NCBI GenBank assembly: GCA_945897805.1
Contig: CAMDFX010000010.1
Location: 51,455 to 115,454, forward strand
Direction: 5' to 3'
Origin: Chryseobacterium gleum
GTDB lineage: Bacteria > Bacteroidota > Bacteroidia > Flavobacteriales_D > Crocinitomicaceae
Length of the DNA: 64,000 nt
Part shown: positions 1 through 8,050 of the stretch, in pieces
Layout of the letters: each line of letters opens with the position of its first letter
How positions within the stretch are numbered: the first letter of the stretch is position 1
Position numbers and translations under genes: made by a program
The notes under the pieces: generated by a model
Seen by the model: only the letters and a program-made list of their open reading frames with translations
What the model was told of the DNA's origin: nothing
Database searches by the model: none

Positions 1-2
1 TA

Positions 3-551
3 CTATTCTTTTCACTGGCATTTATTCCATGGTATTGGTATATAGGCTTAATTCTTCTATTGCCTTTTGTGCTTTTAAACGGAATTATTCCGGGAATTGC
101 TGACTTTTCAGCCAAAATTGCCATCAGAAAAGGATGGACTTTTAGCGCACGCTCTTATGGTATTTCGTTGTTAAATATTGTCATTTTTACACTGATTTTC
201 GCACTCTTTATGCAGCCAATTGCGCTTGTTTTTAGTATTCGTGAAAATTTTGATCCTACAAGTATCATCAGTATTACAGAACCTATGATGCCCGATTTAT
301 TAGATTTACTTGCTGATTTCACCAAAGATGTTGCGGAAGCATTGGGCGGAGATCGCATGTTTTGGGCGAATGTGGTAAGACAATTAATTTACATTTTGTT
401 TTTGCTACTCGTTTTGCCAATTTGGATTATCAGTTTGACTTTTATTGGCTTCAATGAGTATGAAAAAGAAACGGCAAGCGGTTTGAAAAATGCATTCTTG
501 AAATTTGGTAAACGGAACCGTTACCAAGAAAATGACACTGATTTTGAGTAA
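3..551 (+). CDS. Polytopic membrane protein, 5' end outside window
   Basis: The reading frame is open from the left edge of the window, so only the C-terminal part is seen; a TTG at position 60 is inside the frame and is not a believable start. The visible part has three strongly hydrophobic stretches (window start, around 165-235, and around 375-450), which suggests an integral membrane protein with a charged cytoplasmic tail. It lies directly before DUF4129, DUF4350, MoxR and DUF58 genes and overlaps the next gene by 20 bp, so it belongs to that operon. Comparable Bacteroidota operons carry a multi-pass membrane protein here; I cannot assign the family from this fragment. Confidence 0.75.
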   Translation, partial: LFFSLAFIPWYWYIGLILLLPFVLLNGIIPGIADFSAKIAIRKGWTFSARSYGISLLNIVIFTLIFALFMQPIALVFSIRENFDPTSIISITEPMMPDLLDLLADFTKDVAEALGGDRMFWANVVRQLIYILFLLLVLPIWIISLTFIGFNEYEKETASGLKNAFLKFGKRNRYQENDTDFE

Positions 552-1401
552 ATATTTTTGGTACATATTGATTTTTTGCATCAGCAATGCTTGGTCTCAG
601 AAAAATGAGGTCCAAAAACCGGCTTATCAAAAATTTAAGCGTGAGTTCAATTATATCAAAGATAAAAAGTACAAAGGACCAGAGAATAATTACGATGAAC
701 CTGCTTCAATGGAAAGATTTGAAGAAGATGAATTTGTTGCTGATGATTACACAGGACTAGAATATGACCCCAAGGATATTCAAAGATCTAGAGATGAAAA
801 AAACTTGCATGGAAATGGCGGAGGCGGTTCAACGGGCGACAAAAAATATGATCCAAAAATCTCTGAGCCAGATAAATTTGAAATTGATCCACCACAGATT
901 TCACCTCCAAATATTCCTGATGTAAATGGCCCGATGATTTCTCCTTTGGTTTGGAAAGTCATTTTAATCATCTTGGGGATTTTATTGCTCGCTTGGATTA
1001 CCTACTTGATTGTCAAAAATTACAGGTATGTTCCAGCACCCAGCCAAGGCAATTTTTCACCTGCAGATTGGAACCCAGAATTGATTCCAAAAACTGAATT
1101 GGAGTTGAGACTCGAAGCAGCAATAGCCGAAAACAACTACAGAGAATGTGTTCGTATTTGGTTTACGTTTATTTTAAAAGAATCTATTCGCCTGCGAAAA
1201 ATCAAATGGAAAAAAGACTTGACCAACTTTGATTATTTAATTCAAATGTCTGGTAAAGATGGTTATAGTGATTTTTGTGAAAGCGTAAGAATTTACGATT
1301 TAGTGTGGTACGGAGAATATGATATTGGGGAAAATGAATATTTATCCTTGGTTCCGCACCTTCAAAAAAACTATGAAAATTTAAAAGATAAAAATGAATA
1401 A
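532..1401 (+). CDS. DUF4129-like secreted/membrane protein of a MoxR operon
   Basis: A 289-aa protein. I chose the ATG at 532 rather than an upstream in-frame TTG because it puts a clean signal peptide at the N-terminus (hydrophobic residues about 7-20, ending in SNAWSQ). A low-complexity periplasmic part rich in D, P and G follows, then one membrane helix around residues 141-162, then a cytoplasmic helical domain with the ECVRIWFTFILKESIRL stretch typical of DUF4129 C-termini. It overlaps the upstream gene by 20 bp and the downstream gene by 8 bp. In Bacteroidota and actinobacteria such proteins occur with MoxR and DUF58 in operons thought to act on cell-envelope proteins. The exact function is unknown; the family call comes from motif and context. 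Confidence 0.7.
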   Translation: MTLILSKYFWYILIFCISNAWSQKNEVQKPAYQKFKREFNYIKDKKYKGPENNYDEPASMERFEEDEFVADDYTGLEYDPKDIQRSRDEKNLHGNGGGGSTGDKKYDPKISEPDKFEIDPPQISPPNIPDVNGPMISPLVWKVILIILGILLLAWITYLIVKNYRYVPAPSQGNFSPADWNPELIPKTELELRLEAAIAENNYRECVRIWFTFILKESIRLRKIKWKKDLTNFDYLIQMSGKDGYSDFCESVRIYDLVWYGEYDIGENEYLSLVPHLQKNYENLKDKNE

Positions 1402-3070
1402 GCAAAAAGCCACGATTGCAGGGGCGGTTTTGCTTCTGTTTATAATTTTGATAGTGTATCTTTTTTCTGGCACTGATTACAAAGAAGAAAATGCACAAAA
1501 ACCCGCGTTTGTTTCAGATGATTGGAGCAATGAATTTTTATTGGAAGATAAAGATCCAATGGGGATTTATTTGTTCAAAACGATGTTTGACAATTATGGC
1601 GATTCTGCAATTGTCATGGATGATTCCTTGAATTACTATTCGAAAGATACCAACTGTACTTTTATTTTTGTTGGAGAAAAGTTCAGCGTTTATCCAGCAG
1701 AGTTTGATACCATTCTCAGTGAAGTTAAAAAAGGCTCAAATTTACTTTTGTCTTTTCATGACTTAATTGATACAATCAATCAACATTTCTTTTACGATAG
1801 TTACCATGAATGGTATTTTGATGATGAAGTTAAAGTGCACACATTGAAAAACGATTTTACGCTTCATTCCATTTTTCAAGCTGATACAATTGCACGCGTT
1901 TGGAAACTATTTCGTGAATCCAATATCAAAGACACGAATTTTATCACCGTGAGTTCATTCATGGAAACGCCGAACTTTATAAAATTGAAGTTTGGAAAAG
2001 GACATATTTTCTTGCATAGCAATCCTGAAATGTTCTACAATTACCAAATGTTGAGCAAAGATGGGTTTAATTATGCGCAAAGTGTGATTCATCAGTTTCC
2101 ACCAAAACAGCAAATTATATGGCTTGAACTTGGAAGGTTGAGTGCTGATATTGGAGATTTTGAAACAGAAGAAACCGAAGGCGATCAAGGCAGGAAAGAC
2201 AATAGTTTGTTGCAATTCTTATTTAAGAAAATGGAACTTTTGATAGCATTGCTACTAACCATTTTAGGCGTAATTTTGTATCTGGTTTTTAGGTCGAAAA
2301 GATATTGGCCGATTGTCAAATTCATTCCTGAAACAAAAAATAGATCGTTGGATTTCGCCAACACAATGACAGCCATTTATTTGCAGCAAGAATCTCCATA
2401 CAGCATATTGATCGTTATGCGAAGAAATTTCCGTGCAAATATCAATCGACAGTTTTTTATTGATCTTTCAAAAAAAGATAAAAAGAAGGAAATTCAAGCT
2501 TTGACAGATAAAAGTGGTCTGAAGTTTCTGGATGTTGAAAATTTAGTCAACATGCTTGAAAATCAAAAAATGCACGCTGTTACCTATGAATATGTGCAAG
2601 AAGTAGCAAAAATGCAACGCGCTTTTTATATCAAAACAGGCATCATCAAGCATAAAATCACTCAAAAAGCAGAGAAAAAGAAAATTGTTTTCAAACGTCA
2701 AATAATTCTTTCAACGATTTTCATTTTCCTTGGAATCAATGCCATTTTAAGAGGTTTCTATTTGTTGGCATCTTCTAATGGAAGCGGAATATTATTTTGG
2801 CCAATTGGCTTTTTAATTCTTACTTTAGGCATTCTTTTATTCAGTAGAAACTTATTGATTATCGAGCACGGAAAAATGATTTTTTACCCCTATTTTTTGG
2901 GGAGTAAATCGTTCGAGCTAAACGATTTATTGTCAGTTCAAGTAGCAAATGGAAACACGACTTTTGAATTTACAGGAAACAGAAAATTGACCATAAATCA
3001 CCTGGAAATTAGCAGGTATAGCAAAAAAGATTTCGAGCAATTTATTGCACCATTTTTAAAAATGAATTAG
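1394..3070 (+). CDS. DUF4350 protein with extra C-terminal membrane/PH-like part
   Basis: A 558-aa membrane protein. Helix 1 covers residues about 7-26. A periplasmic region begins with the DUF4350 pattern (DDWSNEFLLEDKDPMGIYLF, then NYGDSAIV) and contains a segment resembling a glutamine-amidotransferase fold. A second helix lies near 279-298. DUF4350 proteins, as I remember them, usually end about 100-150 residues beyond this. Here two more helices (about 436-485) are followed by a small beta-rich tail (IIEHGKMIFYPYFLGSK to the end) that looks like a bacterial PH-type domain. It overlaps the DUF4129 gene by 8 bp and precedes moxR by 24 bp. DUF4350 genes are regular members of MoxR/DUF58 operons. 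Function unknown. Confidence 0.75.
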   Translation: MNKQKATIAGAVLLLFIILIVYLFSGTDYKEENAQKPAFVSDDWSNEFLLEDKDPMGIYLFKTMFDNYGDSAIVMDDSLNYYSKDTNCTFIFVGEKFSVYPAEFDTILSEVKKGSNLLLSFHDLIDTINQHFFYDSYHEWYFDDEVKVHTLKNDFTLHSIFQADTIARVWKLFRESNIKDTNFITVSSFMETPNFIKLKFGKGHIFLHSNPEMFYNYQMLSKDGFNYAQSVIHQFPPKQQIIWLELGRLSADIGDFETEETEGDQGRKDNSLLQFLFKKMELLIALLLTILGVILYLVFRSKRYWPIVKFIPETKNRSLDFANTMTAIYLQQESPYSILIVMRRNFRANINRQFFIDLSKKDKKKEIQALTDKSGLKFLDVENLVNMLENQKMHAVTYEYVQEVAKMQRAFYIKTGIIKHKITQKAEKKKIVFKRQIILSTIFIFLGINAILRGFYLLASSNGSGILFWPIGFLILTLGILLFSRNLLIIEHGKMIFYPYFLGSKSFELNDLLSVQVANGNTTFEFTGNRKLTINHLEISRYSKKDFEQFIAPFLKMN

Positions 3071-3094
3071 TTTAATAACGCAAAATAGAAAAGC

Positions 3095-4198
3095 ATGATA
3101 AACGATGAAAATCAAGAAATAAATCCAAGCCATGAAGCTTTCATGCCCAAGGATAATAATGAATCAAATGTTTCTCCCGAAATGGCTGATTTAGCAATTG
3201 AAAATTCCGAGGAAATTAAAGCAGTTTACGGCTTTGAGCGGTCTAACGAAGACTTGATTTGGGTGGCTCAAAAAGTAAATCAAGTGCGACAAGAAATGTC
3301 CAAATTTGTGATTGGACAAGGTGAAATGGTCGAATTGCTGATGACTGGAATTTTTTCAAATGGCCATGTTTTGTTGGAAGGTGTGCCAGGAGTTGCAAAA
3401 ACTTTGTCTTCTAAAGTTTTGTCTAAAGCGTTGGATATTCAGTTTTCGAGAATTCAGTTTACACCAGATTTGATGCCCTCTGACGTGCTGGGAACTTCAG
3501 TTTTCAATATGAAAGATTCAAGTTTCAACTTCCGTCGCGGACCTATTTTTAGCAACATTGTGTTGATTGATGAAATCAACCGTGCGCCTGCAAAAACGCA
3601 AGCTGCTTTGTTTGAAGTCATGGAGGAAAGGCAAATTACTTATGACGGAAATCGTTACGAGATGGAATTTCCATTTTTGGTGATTGCAACCATGAATCCA
3701 ATTGAGCAAGAGGGAACTTACAATCTTCCTGAAGCGCAATTAGACCGTTTTCTGTTTAAAATTAAAATCAATTATCCAGATTTAGAGCAAGAAACAGAAA
3801 TCTTGAAACGATACAAAAACAATATCAAAACGCCAGATTTGTCAGAAGTGGATGCTATTTTTTCCGTTGATGACATCCATAGAATTCATTCGTTGATTGA
3901 AAAAATAATCATTGAAGATAATTTATTGCAATATATTGCGAATTTGACATTTAAAACAAGAAATCACGGAAAAATTTATTTAGGAGGTTCTCCAAGGGCT
4001 TCCTTGTCAATGTTGAAAGCTTCCAAAGCGGTTGCAGCCATTCGCGGACGAGATTTCGTTACTCCTGAAGATATTCAGTTTGTAGCACCACATGTTTTGA
4101 ATCATCGTTTAATTCTAACTCCTGAAGCTGAAATGGAAGGCGTTAGACCAGAAGAAATAATAGCTGAAATTATTCAAATGATTGAAGTTCCCAGATAA
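3095..4198 (+). CDS. MoxR family AAA+ ATPase
   Basis: A 367-aa AAA+ ATPase of the MoxR group. Walker A is GVPGVAKT at residues 96-103 and Walker B is NIVLIDE at about 154-160; the IATMNPIEQEGTYNLPEAQLDRF stretch is the family's sensor-1/arginine-finger signature. The first ~50 residues are an acidic extension with no recognised domain. MoxR proteins act as chaperone-like ATPases, usually with a partner carrying a VWA or DUF58 domain, and the stop codon here is immediately followed by the start of a DUF58 gene. The physiological substrate is not known. Confidence 0.93.
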   Translation: MINDENQEINPSHEAFMPKDNNESNVSPEMADLAIENSEEIKAVYGFERSNEDLIWVAQKVNQVRQEMSKFVIGQGEMVELLMTGIFSNGHVLLEGVPGVAKTLSSKVLSKALDIQFSRIQFTPDLMPSDVLGTSVFNMKDSSFNFRRGPIFSNIVLIDEINRAPAKTQAALFEVMEERQITYDGNRYEMEFPFLVIATMNPIEQEGTYNLPEAQLDRFLFKIKINYPDLEQETEILKRYKNNIKTPDLSEVDAIFSVDDIHRIHSLIEKIIIEDNLLQYIANLTFKTRNHGKIYLGGSPRASLSMLKASKAVAAIRGRDFVTPEDIQFVAPHVLNHRLILTPEAEMEGVRPEEIIAEIIQMIEVPR

Positions 4199-5530
4199 AT
4201 GAGTTTCCTTAGATACATATTTCTAACACGGTTCTTTTTTGTGTTGCTGGCAATTGTTATTGGCATGTATTGCTGCGCGACCGTTTTTCCATGGATGTTT
4301 TTTGTGTCAAATGTCGCCTTGTTGGCATTGTTTTGCGCGCTTTTGATTGACGTTATTATCACTTTTTTGAACGAAAATCCAGTGGAAGTAAGTCGCAAAG
4401 TGGATAATTTACTGAATTTAGGTGATTCTAATACTGTTACAATTTCTGTGATAAATAGGAGCAATCAGCCAATTAAGTTTGCTTTAATTGAAGGTTTTCC
4501 TGTCCAATTGCAAATCCGACAAAAAGAATATACGGCTTTCTTGATGCCAAACAATACCAAAAGTTTCACTTATGAATTTACACCAAAACAACGCGGTGAA
4601 TTTACTTTTGGCGATGCATTGATTTATTTGTCGTCCAGTTTATTTTTAATCAAAAGAAAAATTGACTATCCATTGGTGCAAAAAGTACAAGTTTTTCCTT
4701 CCATTTTGCAGATGAAACAATATGAATTGAAGGTTTTTCATCAACAAACACAAGCGCGCGGAATCAAGAAAGTTCGAAGAATTGGAAATAACCATGAATT
4801 TGAACAAATCAAGAATTATGTTCAAGGTGATGATTTGAGAACGGTCAATTGGAAAGCGACAAGTAAGCGCAATGAATTGATGGTCAATCAATATCAAGAA
4901 GAAAGATCTCAACATATTTATGCTTTGATTGACAAAAGTAGAAATATGCAAATGGAATTTGAAAATATGACCATGCTAGATTATGCGATTAATTCATCCT
5001 TGGTTTTTTCAAATATTGCCCTTCGAAAAGGCGACCGAGCTGGTTTGATTACTTTCTCCAACAAAATGGGAACGCAACTGGTGGCAGATCGTTCCAATGG
5101 ACATTTAAGAAGGATTTTAAATCTATTGTACAATCAAAAAACACAGTTCAAGGAATCAAGCTACGAATTATTGTATGAATCAATTCGTCAGACTGTTAAG
5201 TCTCGTTCTCTTTTAATGCTTTACACCAATTTTGAAAGTGAATTTGCCATGAAAAGAGCGCTTCCAATATTGAAAAAAATCAATCAACGGCACGTTTTGG
5301 TAGTCGTATTTTTCCAAAACAATGAATTAGAAGATGTTGCTTTTCAGCGTATTGATACAGTGCAAGAGATTTATCAATCAGCAGTGGCAGAAAAATTGAT
5401 TACGACCAAAATGGTTATTGCCAAAGAATTGCGGCAAAACGGAATTCAAACGATTTTAACGCGACCAGAAGATTTGTCGATCAATACAATCAATAAATAC
5501 TTGGAATTGAAAGCAAGGGGTGTAATTTAG
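4199..5530 (+). CDS. DUF58 domain protein, MoxR partner
   Basis: A 443-aa protein with two N-terminal membrane helices (about residues 8-60), a beta-rich middle region, and the DUF58 signature GDDLRTVNWKATSKRNELMV around residue 210. A VWA-like fold follows; its metal-site motif reads DKSRN rather than the full DxSxS, so metal binding may be weakened. The ATG begins on the base after the moxR stop codon, which implies translational coupling. DUF58 proteins are regular partners of MoxR ATPases. This is the last gene of the operon; the next gene has its own leader with repeated motifs. Confidence 0.88.
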   Translation: MSFLRYIFLTRFFFVLLAIVIGMYCCATVFPWMFFVSNVALLALFCALLIDVIITFLNENPVEVSRKVDNLLNLGDSNTVTISVINRSNQPIKFALIEGFPVQLQIRQKEYTAFLMPNNTKSFTYEFTPKQRGEFTFGDALIYLSSSLFLIKRKIDYPLVQKVQVFPSILQMKQYELKVFHQQTQARGIKKVRRIGNNHEFEQIKNYVQGDDLRTVNWKATSKRNELMVNQYQEERSQHIYALIDKSRNMQMEFENMTMLDYAINSSLVFSNIALRKGDRAGLITFSNKMGTQLVADRSNGHLRRILNLLYNQKTQFKESSYELLYESIRQTVKSRSLLMLYTNFESEFAMKRALPILKKINQRHVLVVVFFQNNELEDVAFQRIDTVQEIYQSAVAEKLITTKMVIAKELRQNGIQTILTRPEDLSINTINKYLELKARGVI

Positions 5531-5533
5531 TTT

Positions 5534-5569
5534 TTACATTTTGAACAAAATGCTTACATTGTGAACAAA
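5534..5569 (+). promoter_or_regulatory. Tandem 16-bp repeats upstream of CotH gene
   Basis: Two near-identical 16-bp units, TTACATTTTGAACAAA (5534-5549) and TTACATTGTGAACAAA (5554-5569), start exactly 20 bp apart and end 13 bp before the ATG at 5583. Spacing of about two helical turns suggests binding sites for a dimeric regulator. The TGAACAAA core recurs in two other intergenic regions of the window. Confidence 0.45.
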
Positions 5570-5582
5570 TAATTAAGTTTAC

Positions 5583-7661
5583 ATGAAGTTAATATTAGCC
5601 ACATCGGTATTTTTTGTTTGCACTTTCAATGCCATTTTTAGTCAATCTTTTACTGGGGGAAGCGATTCAATATTTGATTTACAAACAATTAATGTTCCAG
5701 TAAATGTTTCTGGTCTTCCGTCTAACATAAATTTTACCTCTTTTGGTTTAGAACAAGTTTGCATCAATTTGACGCATACATATTTGGCCGATATTGATGT
5801 TTCTTTGATTGCACCAGATGGAACGATAGTTACACTGATTACTAACATTGGTGGGGGTGATGATGATTTTCAAAATACTTGTGTACGCGCAGACGTAACA
5901 ACCACTTTTGCCGCAGGAATTGCACCTTTTACGGGAACTTTTAAACCGATGGGTCAAATGGGATTGGTCAATAACGGACAAAATCCTAACGGAACTTGGT
6001 TTTTGCGTATTTCCGATAATTACGGAGCTGACCAAGGATTTCTGCAAGATTTCACTATTACATTTGGAAATACACCTGCAACTTATTTCCAATTAACAGA
6101 ATCAGATTTACCAATTGTTGTGATTAATACCAACGGACAAACGATTGTAGATGAGCCAAAAATCATGGCAGATATGGGAATCATTTACAATGGAGAAGGA
6201 GTTAGAAATCATATTATCGATCCAAAAAATGAATACAATGGAAAAATAGGCATTGAAATTCGTGGAAATTACTCGGCAATCTTACCTCAAAAACCTTATT
6301 CGCTGGAATTGCAAGATGCCAATGGAAACGCGATTGATTCAACTATTCTTGGAATGCCTGCAGAAAATGATTGGCAACTTATTGCAAATTATAATGATAA
6401 ATCATTCGCCAGAAATATCTTACCTTACCATTTATTTGACACAATGGGCCATTATGCAACAAGATGCAGGTTAGTAGATGTTGTAATTAATGGCGAATAC
6501 AAAGGGATTTATTTACTAACAGAAAAAATCAAAAGAGATTCAAACCGGGTAGATATTGCGAAATTGGAAATCACCGAAACAACAGGTCAAGATGTTACCG
6601 GTGGCTATATTTTAAAAATAGATTATTGGGACAATTCAAACTCGTGGTTATTAAATTATCACCCAATTGGATTTCCAACGGTTGATGTCTACATGGTTTA
6701 TTATTATCCTGATCCAGCAGTAATTGTGCCTGAACAAAAAACGTACATCCAAGGATTTATTAATGATTTTGAGACAGCTTTGTATGGACCAAATTTTGCG
6801 GACACCGCCATTGGGTATCGTAAATACATTGGCACAACATCGTTCATTGACTACTTTATTGTGAATGAATTAGCCAGAAATGTTGACGGATATAAAAAAA
6901 GCCGTTTTTTCTACAAGGATAAAGACAAAAACGATGGAACGCTTCGCAAGTTAAAAGCCGGGCCAGTTTGGGATTTTGATTGGGCTTTGAAAGACATGAC
7001 GGCAGGCTCAGAAGACGGCTCTGGATTTATGTACGGAGAAGTGGATCAAGATGTTGATGCGCCTGGATGGTACATTCGATTGTTGGAAGATTCAACGTTT
7101 AGAGATGAATTGCGTTGCAGATACGATGATTTGCGCAGAACCATTTTACAAGAATCGTATTTAAATCAAAAAATTGATTCCGTTGCGGCGAAAGTCAATG
7201 AAAGTCAAGCTTGGCATTTTGAAACTTGGGCCAATCTAGGAGTAGCAACTGGCACGGGAGAAGTGCAAGCGCCTGCGCAAACCTATGCAGAAGAAGTGCA
7301 AAGATTGAAAGATTGGTTGCAGCGTCGTTTGGCTTGGTTAGATATCAATATACCGGGAACATTGAACGGTTGTAGTTTTACGGGAATTGACGAAAACAAT
7401 TTTCAAGCGTTGGGAGCTCAAGCCTTTCCAAATCCATTCAAAGACCAGATTTCAGTGAAATTTACCCCCGAATTTAATCAATTAATTCAGTATAAATTGA
7501 TGGATCACACGGGAAGGTTGATGGAAGAGAAATCAGTTCAAATCAATTCTCAAAATGGAAATCAACTTCAAATCAAAGGATTGGAAAACCTGGAAAATGG
7601 AGTTTATTTATTGGAAATTGAGTTTAAAGGTCAAAAATCAGTGAGCAAATTACTGAAGTAA
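5583..7661 (+). CDS. Secreted CotH-family protein with P-domain and T9SS tail
   Basis: A 692-aa exported protein. Residues 1-20 form a signal peptide (cleavage after AIFS). About 30-165 is a proprotein-convertase P-domain (LTHTYLADIDVSLIAPDGT, then GTWFLRISDNYGADQGFLQDFTITFG). About 185-600 is a CotH kinase-like domain, with KPYSLEL, NDWQLIANYNDKSFARN, NGEYKGIYLLTEKIKR and GPVWDFDWALKD. About 620-692 is a T9SS type A sorting domain (AFPNPFKDQISVKF, then GVYLLEIEF). CotH proteins are atypical protein kinases known from spore coats. With this export signal the protein would be displayed at the surface or released, so a kinase role needs testing. No partner gene is adjacent. Confidence 0.88.
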   Translation: MKLILATSVFFVCTFNAIFSQSFTGGSDSIFDLQTINVPVNVSGLPSNINFTSFGLEQVCINLTHTYLADIDVSLIAPDGTIVTLITNIGGGDDDFQNTCVRADVTTTFAAGIAPFTGTFKPMGQMGLVNNGQNPNGTWFLRISDNYGADQGFLQDFTITFGNTPATYFQLTESDLPIVVINTNGQTIVDEPKIMADMGIIYNGEGVRNHIIDPKNEYNGKIGIEIRGNYSAILPQKPYSLELQDANGNAIDSTILGMPAENDWQLIANYNDKSFARNILPYHLFDTMGHYATRCRLVDVVINGEYKGIYLLTEKIKRDSNRVDIAKLEITETTGQDVTGGYILKIDYWDNSNSWLLNYHPIGFPTVDVYMVYYYPDPAVIVPEQKTYIQGFINDFETALYGPNFADTAIGYRKYIGTTSFIDYFIVNELARNVDGYKKSRFFYKDKDKNDGTLRKLKAGPVWDFDWALKDMTAGSEDGSGFMYGEVDQDVDAPGWYIRLLEDSTFRDELRCRYDDLRRTILQESYLNQKIDSVAAKVNESQAWHFETWANLGVATGTGEVQAPAQTYAEEVQRLKDWLQRRLAWLDINIPGTLNGCSFTGIDENNFQALGAQAFPNPFKDQISVKFTPEFNQLIQYKLMDHTGRLMEEKSVQINSQNGNQLQIKGLENLENGVYLLEIEFKGQKSVSKLLK

Positions 7662-7713
7662 TTGGTTTTTTGCTGGATGTGACATTTCATATTAAAAAAA
7701 TGTGAAGGAAAAA

Positions 7714-7743
7714 TTTGCAATTTGAATAAAAGCGCTATCTTTG
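7714..7743 (+). promoter_or_regulatory. Bacteroidota-type promoter for tRNA-Leu
   Basis: A -33 element TTTG (7714-7717) is followed after 18 bp by the -7 box TATCTTTG (7736-7743), a match to TAnnTTTG. Transcription would start around 7749, about 30 nt before the tRNA. Confidence 0.65.
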
Positions 7744-7779
7744 CCCTCGCTAACCGATTTTTTTCGGTTCCAAGTCCAT

Positions 7780-7861
7780 GCCCAGGTGGCGGAATTGGTA
7801 GACGCGCTGGATTCAAAATCCAGTACTGCAAGGTGTGCGGGTTCGATTCCCGCCCTGGGTA
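7780..7861 (+). tRNA. tRNA-Leu (anticodon CAA)
   Basis: The cloverleaf can be drawn by eye. The acceptor stem GCCCAGG pairs with CCTGGGT (first pair G-U). The anticodon stem CTGGA/TCCAG encloses loop TTCAAAA, with anticodon CAA at 7814-7816, reading TTG codons. A long variable arm, typical of leucine tRNAs, is followed by the T-arm with GTTCGATTC. The discriminator base is A. The CCA end is not encoded. The gene stands alone with its own promoter and terminator. Confidence 0.96.
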
Positions 7862-7862
7862 C

Positions 7863-7912
7863 AAAACAGAACGAGAAACAGAATGAAAATGACGTTTCTC
7901 GTTTTGTTTTTC
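7863..7912 (+). terminator. Rho-independent terminator after tRNA-Leu
   Basis: A long hairpin: AACGAGAAAC pairs with GTTTCTCGTT, extended outward by A/T pairs to about 17 bp, with a 14-nt loop and a T-rich tail. It starts right after the tRNA 3' end. Confidence 0.8.
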
Positions 7913-8050
7913 TTCATTTTCATTCTCTATCTCACTCCTTCATCAATTTTTCTTTATACAATGATTAAGAATCTTTCAAATTAGCTTTTATTCCCTTCTC
8001 ACTCATTACATTCAATTTGGTTTTACAGCTACTAGCTTAAACTTATTTTT

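Noticed and set aside
7741..7968. Open frames on both strands across the tRNA
   Set aside because: Translations of the tRNA-Leu and its terminator, a common artefact.
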